Shown piece after piece: positions 1 to 6,240 of a stretch of 9,822 nucleotides of DNA. The notes under the pieces are model-generated. The model was not told the DNA's origin, searched no databases, and saw only the letters and a list, made by a program, of their open reading frames with translations. Origin of the DNA: Desulfobacteraceae bacterium (GTDB lineage Bacteria > Desulfobacterota > DSM-4660 > Desulfatiglandales > HGW-15); NCBI GenBank assembly GCA_003819975.1, contig RPPU01000117.1:1-9822 (forward strand), read 5' to 3'. Position 1 is the first letter of the stretch. Each line of letters begins with the position of its first letter. Both the position numbers and the translations under genes were made by a program.

Positions 1-1040
1 CCAGAATGCAGCTCGAATATCGCTCCCGGCGTGACGGGATTCGCACGGGCGACTCGGATTGGAACGATGAGTGGTATTTTAATGAGTGGTTGGCCAGATT
101 TAAATTGTCGGAAAATCTATTTGCCTCTTATGGCCGTGAAAATTTGCAATGGGGGCCTTCGTTTCTTTTTTCACCTTCCAATCCGTTTTTTCAGGATAAT
201 GGCCGCAAGAATCCTAAGCAGGAAACGGCCGGTATGGATTTCGGCCGTCTGGTATGGATTCCCGGACAAGCCTGGACCGTTTCTTTTATCGCTCATACAA
301 ATGAAGGTCGTAATAAAAGCATGGCGCGTGATTTCAGAAAAATCTATGTTTTGAAAACGGATTACAGCGGTCGAGATTTTTACGGATCTTTGATTCTGTC
401 ACACCGGGAGGGCGAACGGAATAGGGTCGGTTTTTTCAGCGGATGGACCCTGTCGGATGCTTTTTTGTTATACGGCGAAGGAGTCGTGAGCAAAGGTTCG
501 GATGCCTTATATCCCCAAGAGGAGAGCAGTCCTTTCGGCGCTTCCCTGGCCAAAGTGCATCAGAATGACCCGGATTTGAATTCTATTTTATTGATCGGCG
601 GTTCTTACACCTTTGAGAACAGCGGAACCTTGACCGTTGAATATGTTTATAACAGCCCCGGATACAGCGATAGAGAAGCGGACGGATATTACCGATTACG
701 AGGTCAAGCAGCCGAGGCTTTTAATGCCGGAGGGGCTTGGTCGGCTTTGGCGCGCAAGACGCTTGGCGAGAGCGCCGATACCGGATTGCGATTTTTGCGA
801 AAAAATTATATCATGACTCAATATAGCCGCAACGACATTCAGGATAAATTGGATGTAACGTTGCGCTGGACCCGGAATTTGGACGACGGGTCCGATCAGT
901 TTATCTTGATGGGGAGGTATTCTTTGGGCAATCATATGGAGTTGTTTGTCAATGGGAACCTGAACCACGGGCATAAAAACACGGAATTCAGCAGTATTTT
1001 GGACCGGCAATGGATGTTGGGCATAGAATATACATTTTAG
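1..1040 (+). CDS. Outer-membrane beta-barrel protein, 3' part (5' end cut by window)
   Basis: The reading frame is open to the left edge (codons in phase from base 3), so the ATG at base 6 is probably internal and the N-terminus with the signal peptide is missing. The visible 344 residues alternate aromatic/hydrophobic and polar residues, in strands separated by charged turns. The protein ends in ...GIEYTF with a C-terminal phenylalanine, the usual last-strand signature for BAM-assembled barrels. Counted from the ATG, residues 42-62 hold a motif of the kind YGRENLQWGP followed by SPSNPFF. It recalls the R-x-x-x-WG segment of Wzi-type capsule-assembly barrels and related large barrels, but the likeness is too weak to name a family. 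A porin or a surface-polysaccharide-related barrel is plausible. The sensor kinase gene starts 17 bp after the stop, so the barrel and the two-component system are probably co-transcribed. Confidence 0.7.
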   Translation, partial: RMQLEYRSRRDGIRTGDSDWNDEWYFNEWLARFKLSENLFASYGRENLQWGPSFLFSPSNPFFQDNGRKNPKQETAGMDFGRLVWIPGQAWTVSFIAHTNEGRNKSMARDFRKIYVLKTDYSGRDFYGSLILSHREGERNRVGFFSGWTLSDAFLLYGEGVVSKGSDALYPQEESSPFGASLAKVHQNDPDLNSILLIGGSYTFENSGTLTVEYVYNSPGYSDREADGYYRLRGQAAEAFNAGGAWSALARKTLGESADTGLRFLRKNYIMTQYSRNDIQDKLDVTLRWTRNLDDGSDQFILMGRYSLGNHMELFVNGNLNHGHKNTEFSSILDRQWMLGIEYTF

Positions 1041-1057
1041 AGGCACGGATATAAAAC

Positions 1058-2104
1058 ATGACTGTGAATTTTACAAAAGGCGAAATAAATATAAAGTATT
1101 TTCTGAAGAATATGGTTTATACCGTTATCATCAATACGGGTATTGCCTTTTTATTGAGCCTGGTCCACATTGCCGATTCATTTCCGAAAGCCATGGTCAT
1201 TTCCCATGCGCTCGGCATCTGTATTTATACGATTATGATCTCTTTGTTTTGGATCCTCAAACCCAAAAAAAAGATTTTTGAAATGCTTATCGTAGCGATC
1301 GGCATTGTGGGCGGCATTTTAACCGGCTGGGCCATCGCATCCGCGGTTTTACCGCGGTTTCTATCCATACCGATAAAAACGCCTGAAAAAGATTTTTTGC
1401 AAACAGTGACTTTGGGCATTGCTTTTGGGCTCATGTGCAGTTTTTTTTTCATATCGAAAGAAAAACTCAAACTGAGCAATGAATTGATCCAAGAAGAGAA
1501 AATAAAGCGGTTGGCCAAAGAAAAAGAGGCGTTACAAGCCAATTTGAAAATGCTCCAGGCCCAGATCGAGCCTCATTTTTTGTTCAATACTCTTTCCAAT
1601 ATCCTGAGTCTGATCGATACGGACCCAATCAAGGGCAAAACCATGTTAACGGACCTGACTCATTATTTGCGGACCGCTTTATCCAGAACCCGCCACGAAC
1701 TGATTTCCCTTGATCAGGAAATGGAGATGATCCGGGCTTATTTGAATATCATTAAAATCCGAATGGGCGATCGGCTGGAATATGAAATCAGACTTCCGGA
1801 AGGCCTGCGATCTCATGTTTTTCCGCCCATGTTGCTGCAACCGTTGGTCGAAAACGCCGTTATCCACGGATTGGAGCCCAAAATCGAAGGCGGCCGGCTT
1901 TCAATCATCGTGTCGGAAACGGAACAAAGCCTCAAGATAGAAGTAATCGATAACGGGCTTGGGCTTTGCTCCGGTCATGAATACGGGGTTGGAATCACCA
2001 ATGTTCGGGAGCGTCTGCATTTGCTTTACGGAGAAAAAGGGCATTTGCGTTTGGAAGAAAATAGGCCCAATGGATTAAAAGTTAGTATCGAGGTGCCCGC
2101 ATGA
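1058..2104 (+). CDS. LytS/AlgZ-type sensor histidine kinase
   Basis: This is a 348-residue inner-membrane kinase. Four hydrophobic helices (about residues 17-37, 46-67, 73-97 and 114-133) make a short membrane sensor without a recognisable extracellular domain. A charged coiled-coil-like linker follows at about 135-165. The His_kinase (PF06580) domain starts at LQAQIEPHFLFNTL, where H173 is the predicted phosphorylated histidine. The N-box is LLQPLVENAVIHG with N266. G-boxes are seen at IDNGLGL (297-303) and GVGITNVRERL (310-320), completing the HATPase domain. The family autophosphorylates and passes phosphate to a LytTR regulator, which is exactly the next gene: the stop overlaps its start in ATGA. 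The chosen ATG is the first in frame after the barrel stop, with only a weak AGAGG-like ribosome site. The signal is unknown; co-transcription with the barrel suggests an envelope cue. Confidence 0.93.
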   Translation: MTVNFTKGEINIKYFLKNMVYTVIINTGIAFLLSLVHIADSFPKAMVISHALGICIYTIMISLFWILKPKKKIFEMLIVAIGIVGGILTGWAIASAVLPRFLSIPIKTPEKDFLQTVTLGIAFGLMCSFFFISKEKLKLSNELIQEEKIKRLAKEKEALQANLKMLQAQIEPHFLFNTLSNILSLIDTDPIKGKTMLTDLTHYLRTALSRTRHELISLDQEMEMIRAYLNIIKIRMGDRLEYEIRLPEGLRSHVFPPMLLQPLVENAVIHGLEPKIEGGRLSIIVSETEQSLKIEVIDNGLGLCSGHEYGVGITNVRERLHLLYGEKGHLRLEENRPNGLKVSIEVPA

Positions 2105-2865
2105 ATCCCAAGGCGATCCTGGCGGATGATGAAAAAGAATTAAGACTCTATCTCCGATCGTTATTGGCCGAAACCTGGCCGGAATTGGAAATTTGCGCCG
2201 AGGCCGCCAATGGCCGGGAAGCCCTGGAACAGGTTGAAGCGCATCATCCGCAAATGGTCTTTTTGGACATTAAAATGCCCGGCTTGTCGGGTTTGGAAGT
2301 CGCCAAAAAAATCGCCAAGAGTTGCCATATTGTTTTCATAACCGCCTTTGACCAATACGCGGTCGAGGCCTTTGATCGCGAAGCGATCGATTATTTGGTC
2401 AAGCCGGTTACAAAAGAGCGCTTAACACAAACCATTCAACGCCTGAAAAAACAATTGGCCATTTCATCCGAACCGCCTGCCGGAGTAATGGAAATCGTGA
2501 GCCGGGTTCTTTCCGGGCTCAAGCCCCAGGCCCAAGCGGATTTCCTCCATTGGATCAAAGTTCAACAACAAAACAATATTCGCTTGATTCCGGTGGATGA
2601 AGTCGATTATTTCCAAGCTGAAGACAAATACACCTTGGTGATGACCAAAGCAGGGGAGTCCCTGATTAAAACAAGCATCAAAGAATTGAGTCAAGAGCTT
2701 GATCCCAATCAATTTTGGCAAATTCATCGGGCAATCCTTGTCAATGTATCTAAAATCGAGAAAGTCAGCCGATCCCTGAGCGGTCGCGGAATTCTAAAAC
2801 TAAAAAACCGGCCGGAACTCCTGACGGTCAGCCGTCCCTATTTGCATCTTTTTAAGCAAATGTAA
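2101..2865 (+). CDS. LytR/AlgR-type response regulator (receiver + LytTR DNA-binding domain)
   Basis: This is a 254-residue cytoplasmic transcription regulator. The N-terminal receiver (about 4-120) has the acidic pair D9/D10, the phospho-acceptor D56 in VFLDIKMPG, T81 in FITAF and K101 in the LVKPV motif. A linker of about 25 residues leads to a LytTR DNA-binding domain (about 148-254). Its landmarks are the IPVDEVDYFQAEDKYT segment, the FWQIHRAILVNVSKIE segment with the family's conserved H-R pair, and the closing LLTVSRPYL. LytTR regulators usually bind pairs of short direct repeats upstream of target promoters. I could not identify such sites here, and the promoter of the barrel gene lies outside the window. 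The ATG overlaps the kinase stop by 4 bp, implying translational coupling. Domain order and length are typical of the family and nothing is missing. Confidence 0.94.
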   Translation: MNPKAILADDEKELRLYLRSLLAETWPELEICAEAANGREALEQVEAHHPQMVFLDIKMPGLSGLEVAKKIAKSCHIVFITAFDQYAVEAFDREAIDYLVKPVTKERLTQTIQRLKKQLAISSEPPAGVMEIVSRVLSGLKPQAQADFLHWIKVQQQNNIRLIPVDEVDYFQAEDKYTLVMTKAGESLIKTSIKELSQELDPNQFWQIHRAILVNVSKIEKVSRSLSGRGILKLKNRPELLTVSRPYLHLFKQM

Positions 2866-2903
2866 TGTTTTTCGATCCGGAAAAGCATCGGATCGAAAAA
2901 CAT
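2865..2903 (+). terminator. Perfect 15-bp hairpin closing the barrel-kinase-regulator operon
   Basis: The arm ATGTTTTTCGATCCG (2865-2879) is exactly complementary to CGGATCGAAAAACAT (2889-2903), with a 9-nt loop. It begins on the last base of the regulator's stop codon. There is no U-run directly after the right arm in either direction: the T5 lies in the left arm and A5 in the right, and a T5 run appears only at 2913-2917. It may therefore be an inefficient terminator or a 3'-end stabilising structure rather than a classic intrinsic terminator. Confidence 0.5.
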
Positions 2904-2922
2904 AAAGGTTGCTTTTTAAAAT
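2893..2922 (+). promoter_or_regulatory. Weak candidate promoter for the riboswitch-glyA transcript
   Basis: TCGAAA (2893-2898) and TAAAAT (2917-2922) are separated by 18 bp and resemble sigma-70 -35 and -10 boxes at 4/6 and 5/6 matches. This would start transcription near 2929, just before the riboswitch aptamer. The alternative TTGCTT (2909-2914) / TATAAA (2930-2935) has a 15-bp spacer and would cut into the aptamer's 5' edge. Neither is strong. Confidence 0.3.
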
Positions 2923-2934
2923 GTATTGTTATAA

Positions 2935-3039
2935 AAAGAATTCAACAGTAACTGGCGTTTGCGGCATTGGGTCAAAAATGTCCGTAAGATAGAAGAGACT
3001 ATCGGGGAGCTTCTTTCCTCCTACCGTGCGCCTGGGTAG
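2935..3039 (+). ncRNA. ZTP/ZMP (pfl-type) riboswitch aptamer upstream of glyA
   Basis: Three separated blocks match the conserved core of the ZTP riboswitch (Rfam pfl motif) as I know it. GTAACTGGCG (2948-2957) matches GUGACUGGCG, CGGGGAGC (3003-3010) matches the GGGGAGC block, and GCGCCTGGG (3028-3036) matches CCGCCUGGG. The expected pseudoknot can form: GGCG 2954-2957 with CGCC 3029-3032. P3 is CTACC (3021-3025) with GGTAG (3035-3039). Between the first two blocks sit a GATAG/CTATC hairpin (2988-2992/2999-3003) and an extra stem (2961-2968 with 2977-2985, one bulged U). P1 is the weakest part: AAAGAA 2935-2940 could pair with TTCTTT 3011-3016. ZTP riboswitches sense the purine intermediate ZMP/ZTP, which accumulates when 10-formyl-tetrahydrofolate is short, and switch on one-carbon genes. 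glyA is an established target class. The match is from memory of the consensus, not a covariance search. Confidence 0.85.
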
Positions 3040-3068
3040 AGAGAATTTTGGGAAAGGAGCTTTTTTTT
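3009..3068 (+). terminator. Riboswitch expression platform: intrinsic terminator overlapping the glyA ribosome site
   Basis: GCTTCTTTCC (3009-3018) pairs with GGAAAGGAGC (3051-3060), a 10-bp stem with one G-U pair, and eight T residues follow (3061-3068) directly before the glyA ATG. P3 of the riboswitch can remain as the inner hairpin. The left arm takes the last bases of the conserved GGGGAGC block and the putative P1 strand, so ligand-bound aptamer and terminator exclude each other. The right arm contains the glyA Shine-Dalgarno AAAGGAG (3053-3059), so folding would also hide the ribosome site. The logic fits an ON switch: ligand prevents termination. Confidence 0.8.
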
Positions 3069-4580
3069 ATGATTCAAAACCCGATTGTTACCTATCTTCA
3101 ATCCACATCCCCTGAAAAAATCAATCCGGCATTTCTCTCTTTTCTTTCCGGGCTTTATGAAGTCTCGCGCGCGGCGCCGGAGGTGGCTTCCGGAATCGTC
3201 CGGGAATTCAAATCCCAGCGGGAAAATCTTAAGCTGATTGCCAGCGAAAATTACTCTTCGCTTTCAACCCAGCTCGCCATGGGGAATTTACTCACCGACA
3301 AATACGCGGAAGGAAACGTGGGCCGGCGGTTCTATGCCGGCTGCGACAGTGTGGATGACATTGAGCGATTGGCCGCACAGGAGGCTTGCCGTCTTTTCGA
3401 CGCCGAACACGCTTATGTGCAACCGCACAGCGGGGCGGATGCCAATTTGATTGCGTTTTGGGCCATTCTGTCGGCTAAAGTGGAACGACCCGCCTGGGAC
3501 AGGTTGGGAATCACGGACGGTCGGCAATTGACTAAAGTCCAATGGGAAAAAATCCGAGAAAGCCTCGGCAATCAACGCCTCTTGGCATTGGATTATTATT
3601 CCGGCGGGCACCTGACTCACGGTTATCTGCACAATGTCTCGGCGCGCATGTTCGATGTCCATTCCTATGCGGTTGATCGCGAAACCGGGTTGTTGGATTA
3701 CGATGCCATTGCAAACCAAGCCCTGGAAATCAGGCCGCTTATTTTACTGGCCGGGTACAGCGCCTATCCGCGACGGATCGATTTTGAACGCATGCGGAAA
3801 ATCGCAGATCAATGCGGCGCGGTTTTAATGGCTGATATCGCCCATTTCGCCGGATTGGTGGCCGGCAAGGTCTTTGAAGGAAAAGAGAATCCGGTGCCTT
3901 ATGCGGATGTCATCACCACGACCACGCATAAAACCCTGCGGGGTCCCAGAGGCGCGCTTATTCTTTGTAAAAAAGAGTATGCCGAATATGTCGACAAGGG
4001 TTGCCCCATGGTCATGGGCGGTCCTTTACCGCATGTGATGGCGGCCAAAGCAGTGGCTCTGCTGGAAGCCAATAAACCGGAGTTTAAAGTTTATGCTCGT
4101 CACATTGTGGAAAACGCCCGGCATTTGGCAGCCGAATGTTTGAAGCTGGGACTCACGGTCGTAACCGGTGGAACCGATAATCACCTGCTTCTGATCAATG
4201 TGAATCCGCTCGGACTCACCGGCCGTCAGGCCGAGAGCGCGTTGCGGGAATGCGGTATTACGCTCAATCGAAATTCTTTGCCTTTTGATCCCAATGGGCC
4301 CTGGTACACCAGCGGCTTGCGCTTGGGAACTCCGGCCGTGACCACTTTGGGCATGGGTCATTCGGAAATGGCTGAAATCGCCGGCATTCTATCCATTGTA
4401 TTGCAGAATACCAAACCGGCCTCGGGCAATGGGAGCGGATGGAGCAAGGCCAAATACCGTCTGGAGTCAAACATAAAGAGGCAAGTTCAAGAAAGGGTGG
4501 GGAACCTTCTTTCACGATATTCCGTTTATCCGGAATTCAAGATGGAGTATTTGTTGCCGTTTATAAATGGGAAGAGTTGA
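3069..4580 (+). CDS. glyA: Serine hydroxymethyltransferase, long Chlamydia-like type
   Basis: PLP enzyme interconverting serine and glycine with transfer of a one-carbon unit to tetrahydrofolate, in the cytoplasm. From the ATG at 3069 it has 503 residues against about 415-430 for most bacterial GlyA. Landmarks are LIASENYSS (57-65), GNVGRRFYAGC, QPHSGADAN (118-126), SGGHLTHG (178-185), DIAHFAG (256-262), the PLP-lysine motif TTTTHKTLRGPRG with K288, and SGLRLGTPA (415-423) with carboxylate-binding R418. The extra length is an N-terminal extension of about 45 residues, an insertion of about 30 residues between QPHSG and GGHLTHG, and a C-terminal tail. I recall the same architecture, with close wording, in Chlamydia GlyA. 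ATG 3069 is chosen because AAAGGAG lies 9 nt upstream. A TTG at 3048 is in frame but falls inside the terminator hairpin and has no ribosome site. Expression is probably under the ZTP riboswitch. Confidence 0.96.
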   Translation: MIQNPIVTYLQSTSPEKINPAFLSFLSGLYEVSRAAPEVASGIVREFKSQRENLKLIASENYSSLSTQLAMGNLLTDKYAEGNVGRRFYAGCDSVDDIERLAAQEACRLFDAEHAYVQPHSGADANLIAFWAILSAKVERPAWDRLGITDGRQLTKVQWEKIRESLGNQRLLALDYYSGGHLTHGYLHNVSARMFDVHSYAVDRETGLLDYDAIANQALEIRPLILLAGYSAYPRRIDFERMRKIADQCGAVLMADIAHFAGLVAGKVFEGKENPVPYADVITTTTHKTLRGPRGALILCKKEYAEYVDKGCPMVMGGPLPHVMAAKAVALLEANKPEFKVYARHIVENARHLAAECLKLGLTVVTGGTDNHLLLINVNPLGLTGRQAESALRECGITLNRNSLPFDPNGPWYTSGLRLGTPAVTTLGMGHSEMAEIAGILSIVLQNTKPASGNGSGWSKAKYRLESNIKRQVQERVGNLLSRYSVYPEFKMEYLLPFINGKS

Positions 4581-4595
4581 TACCAATAGAGAAGA

Positions 4596-4620
4596 CAGAA
4601 TTCAGAAGTCAGAATTCAGA
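4596..4620. repeat. Short direct repeat, two 11-bp units, 14-bp period
   Basis: CAGAATTCAGA occurs at 4596-4606 and again at 4610-4620, just after the glyA stop. Each unit contains the palindrome GAATTC. It may be a remnant of a dispersed intergenic repeat; the function is unknown. Confidence 0.7.
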
Positions 4621-4680
4621 ATAAAATTTCCAAGAATTATATTTGCAGCAAGTGAAAAGAGGTCAAGGATTCAAGGGGTC

Positions 4681-4803
4681 CGTAGAGACCCGTAGAGACC
4701 CGTAGAGATATAAAATCATCTCTACGCGTATGTCTCTACTTTCGGGGGTGTAGGGGCAAGCGTAGAGACATAAAATCGTCTCTACGGTGCCTTGCGCTTG
4801 CCC
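4681..4803. repeat. Intergenic repeat cluster: three 10-bp tandem units and two sister hairpins
   Basis: The unit CGTAGAGACC starts at 4681 and 4691 and, with a changed end, at 4701. The third unit opens hairpin 1: CGTAGAGAT (4701-4709) / ATCTCTACG (4718-4726). Hairpin 2 is CGTAGAGAC (4761-4769) / GTCTCTACG (4778-4786). Both have the identical 8-nt loop ATAAAATC, and the one stem difference (T-A versus C-G) is compensated. Hairpin 2 is nested in an outer inverted repeat GGGCAAG (4754-4760) / CTTGCCC (4797-4803). An orphan half-arm TGTCTCTAC lies at 4731-4739. This looks like a decayed, partly tandem palindromic repeat family (REP- or MITE-like) between glyA and the convergent LOG gene. It could also act as a bidirectional transcript end, though no T-run follows either hairpin. 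Confidence 0.8.
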
Positions 4804-4920
4804 GGGAAAATATCGAATATCAAACGCCGCATTTCGAATAATGAAGGCTTTAATCCCGTTCATCCCTCAAAAATTTATCACCTATTGACCGGCTTTTGTC
4901 GATATGCGGGAGTTAAGAAC

Positions 4921-5751
4921 TTAAACCAGTGTTTTGGGCAGCTCTTTTTTCAGGTAATTGAAAGCCGTTCGGGGTGTGTCCGCATAGGTAAATAATTCAA
5001 GGTCTTTTTTCGAAATCATGCCGGTTTTGACCATCTCGTCAAAGCGGATGATTTTTTTCCAATAGGCTTTTCCGTAGAGTATGATCAGAAGCGGTTTGTG
5101 GACTTTTTTAGTCTGGACCAGGGTGAGCAATTCCAGGAGTTCATCCAGGGTCCCGAACCCGCCCGGGAAGACAATCAGGGCTTTGGCATAGTACATAAAC
5201 CAAAGTTTGCGCATATAGAAATAGTGAAATTCGAAATTGAACTTAGGCGTGATGTAGGGATTGGGATTTTGTTCAAAGGGCAGGCTGATATTCAGACCGA
5301 TGGATTCCCCGCCGGCTTCATAGGCGCCGCGGTTAGCCGCCTCCATGATGCCGGGACCTCCGCCGGAACAGATCAGGATGCGTTTGCTTTTGGGAAATTT
5401 GAGGGACCAAGTCGTCAACAAACGGGAAAGTTCCAAGGCTTCTTCATAATAATGACAGTATTTGTGATTCCGAACCGTTATTTGTAAGTTGTCGAGTAAT
5501 TCCTTCTTTGCTTTGCCTTTGGCCTGGGCAAGCTTTTTTTTCAAAGTCGCGATTTGAATGCGGCATTTTTCTTTGGGCATAACCCGGGAAGTACCGAAGA
5601 AAACGACCGTGTTGCGCACACTGTTGCGGTGAAAGACTTGGGCGGGGTATTCGTATTCGGAAAGAATACGCAAGGTGCGCGCATTGCGATGGGTCAAAAA
5701 ATCAAGATTTAAATAGGCTTTTTCAGGCGGTTTAGGCTGCAATGTAGGCAC
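4921..5751 (-). CDS. LOG-family protein (TIGR00730-like Rossmann-fold nucleotide phosphoribohydrolase)
   Basis: This is a 276-residue cytoplasmic protein if the GTG at 5751 is used. The Rossmann-like LOG fold is marked by VVFFGTSR (49-56), CSGGGPGIMEAANRGA (128-143), a basic pair R181/K182 in YMRKLWF and the hallmark PGGFGTLDE (196-204). Family members hydrolyse nucleoside 5'-monophosphates (cytokinin ribotides, AMP) to base plus ribose 5-phosphate. Older databases call them lysine decarboxylase-like, which is misleading. The N-terminal stretch of about 45 residues and the helix-rich insertion at about 60-125 make it longer than the minimal LOG of about 190 residues, so its substrate cannot be stated. 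Start choice is uncertain: an in-frame stop lies just upstream of the GTG, and the GAGGTG that would serve as ribosome site sits better for a TTG at 5742 (6-nt spacing, 273 residues). It is convergent with glyA and stands alone. Confidence 0.9.
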   Translation of the reverse strand: MPTLQPKPPEKAYLNLDFLTHRNARTLRILSEYEYPAQVFHRNSVRNTVVFFGTSRVMPKEKCRIQIATLKKKLAQAKGKAKKELLDNLQITVRNHKYCHYYEEALELSRLLTTWSLKFPKSKRILICSGGGPGIMEAANRGAYEAGGESIGLNISLPFEQNPNPYITPKFNFEFHYFYMRKLWFMYYAKALIVFPGGFGTLDELLELLTLVQTKKVHKPLLIILYGKAYWKKIIRFDEMVKTGMISKKDLELFTYADTPRTAFNYLKKELPKTLV

Positions 5752-5796
5752 CTCGTTTCATTATTATGCAAATTTTCAGCCAGTTGATATTAATAA

Positions 5797-5826
5797 ATTA
5801 TAACACAAAATCAAAGATCTTACCAA
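5797..5826 (-). promoter_or_regulatory. Probable sigma-70 promoter of the LOG-family gene
   Basis: Read on the minus strand, TTGGTA (5826-5821) and a perfect TATAAT (5802-5797) are separated by 18 bp. Transcription would start near 5790, leaving a leader of about 40-50 nt before the GTG/TTG start. A second -35-like TTGACA lies further upstream (5847-5842) without a well-spaced -10. Confidence 0.55.
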
Positions 5827-5893
5827 CTAAATCAAATATATTGTCAATTTAACATAATTTACAGAATCCAGGTAAATAGGCTATAGACTGTAC

Positions 5894-5990
5894 GGGATCT
5901 CTAAAAATTCGCCTTTTAAGAAGTTTACCATTCATATTTGGCCGTTTTTTGAGAGACTCGTAGTCGAAAAAATGAATTTTTAGAGATCCC
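5894..5990. mobile_element. 97-bp MITE-like element with 17-bp perfect terminal inverted repeats
   Basis: GGGATCTCTAAAAATTC (5894-5910) is exactly complementary to GAATTTTTAGAGATCCC (5974-5990). The flanks carry CTGTA at 5888-5892 and 5991-5995, a possible 5-bp target duplication (with one extra C at the left end). The 63-bp interior has no open frame and contains a small GACT-CGT-AGTC palindrome at 5955-5965. Size, perfect ends and flanking repeat fit a non-autonomous transposon derivative. The parent insertion sequence is not in the window. Confidence 0.65.
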
Positions 5991-6240
5991 CTGTAGCTAT
6001 TAGGTGAAAAGCATGAAAAAAACAGATTGGTTCTCAACTTTTTAATCCCGGGTCAAGATTCATCCTCATTCCACTGTTTTTCTACAGCCTAAATACCTGC
6101 AGCCTATCTGTCTAATTCATTGCGACTATTTTAAATATTGAACCAAATTCACTACCCATGGTACAAATCAGATAGAAAAAGGCAATGCAAGCCGTTTGAA
6201 ATTTGCCGGAATATTCGGGTAACTTTTACAGGGGGAGAAC

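Larger units (their letters stand above)
5752..6240. other. AT-rich intergenic stretch between divergent genes
   Basis: This 489-bp stretch separates the minus-strand LOG gene from the plus-strand exported-protein gene. It holds the LOG promoter on its left side and a 97-bp MITE-like element in the middle. A strong ribosome site GGGGGAG (6231-6237) precedes the ATG at 6241. Between 5996 and 6225 I see no convincing gene, tRNA or clear sigma-70 promoter. Short open frames here have no coding character or ribosome site. Confidence 0.6.

Noticed and set aside
2935..3039. Glycine or tetrahydrofolate riboswitch upstream of glyA
   Set aside because: The conserved cores of those classes are not visible, whereas the three ZTP blocks and pseudoknot are.
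3048..3068. TTG start that would add seven residues to GlyA
   Set aside because: It lies inside the terminator/ribosome-site hairpin with no Shine-Dalgarno before it, while the ATG at 3069 has AAAGGAG at good spacing.
4681..4726. Three 10-bp tandem units as a CRISPR array
   Set aside because: The units are contiguous without spacers and far too short; no cas genes are in the window.
5098..5487. Plus-strand 129-codon frame opposite the LOG-family gene
   Set aside because: It overlaps a well-conserved gene on the other strand and shows no domain, signal or ribosome site.
5849..6037. Minus-strand 62-codon frame across the MITE-like element
   Set aside because: It runs through both inverted repeats and has no ribosome site or coding character.
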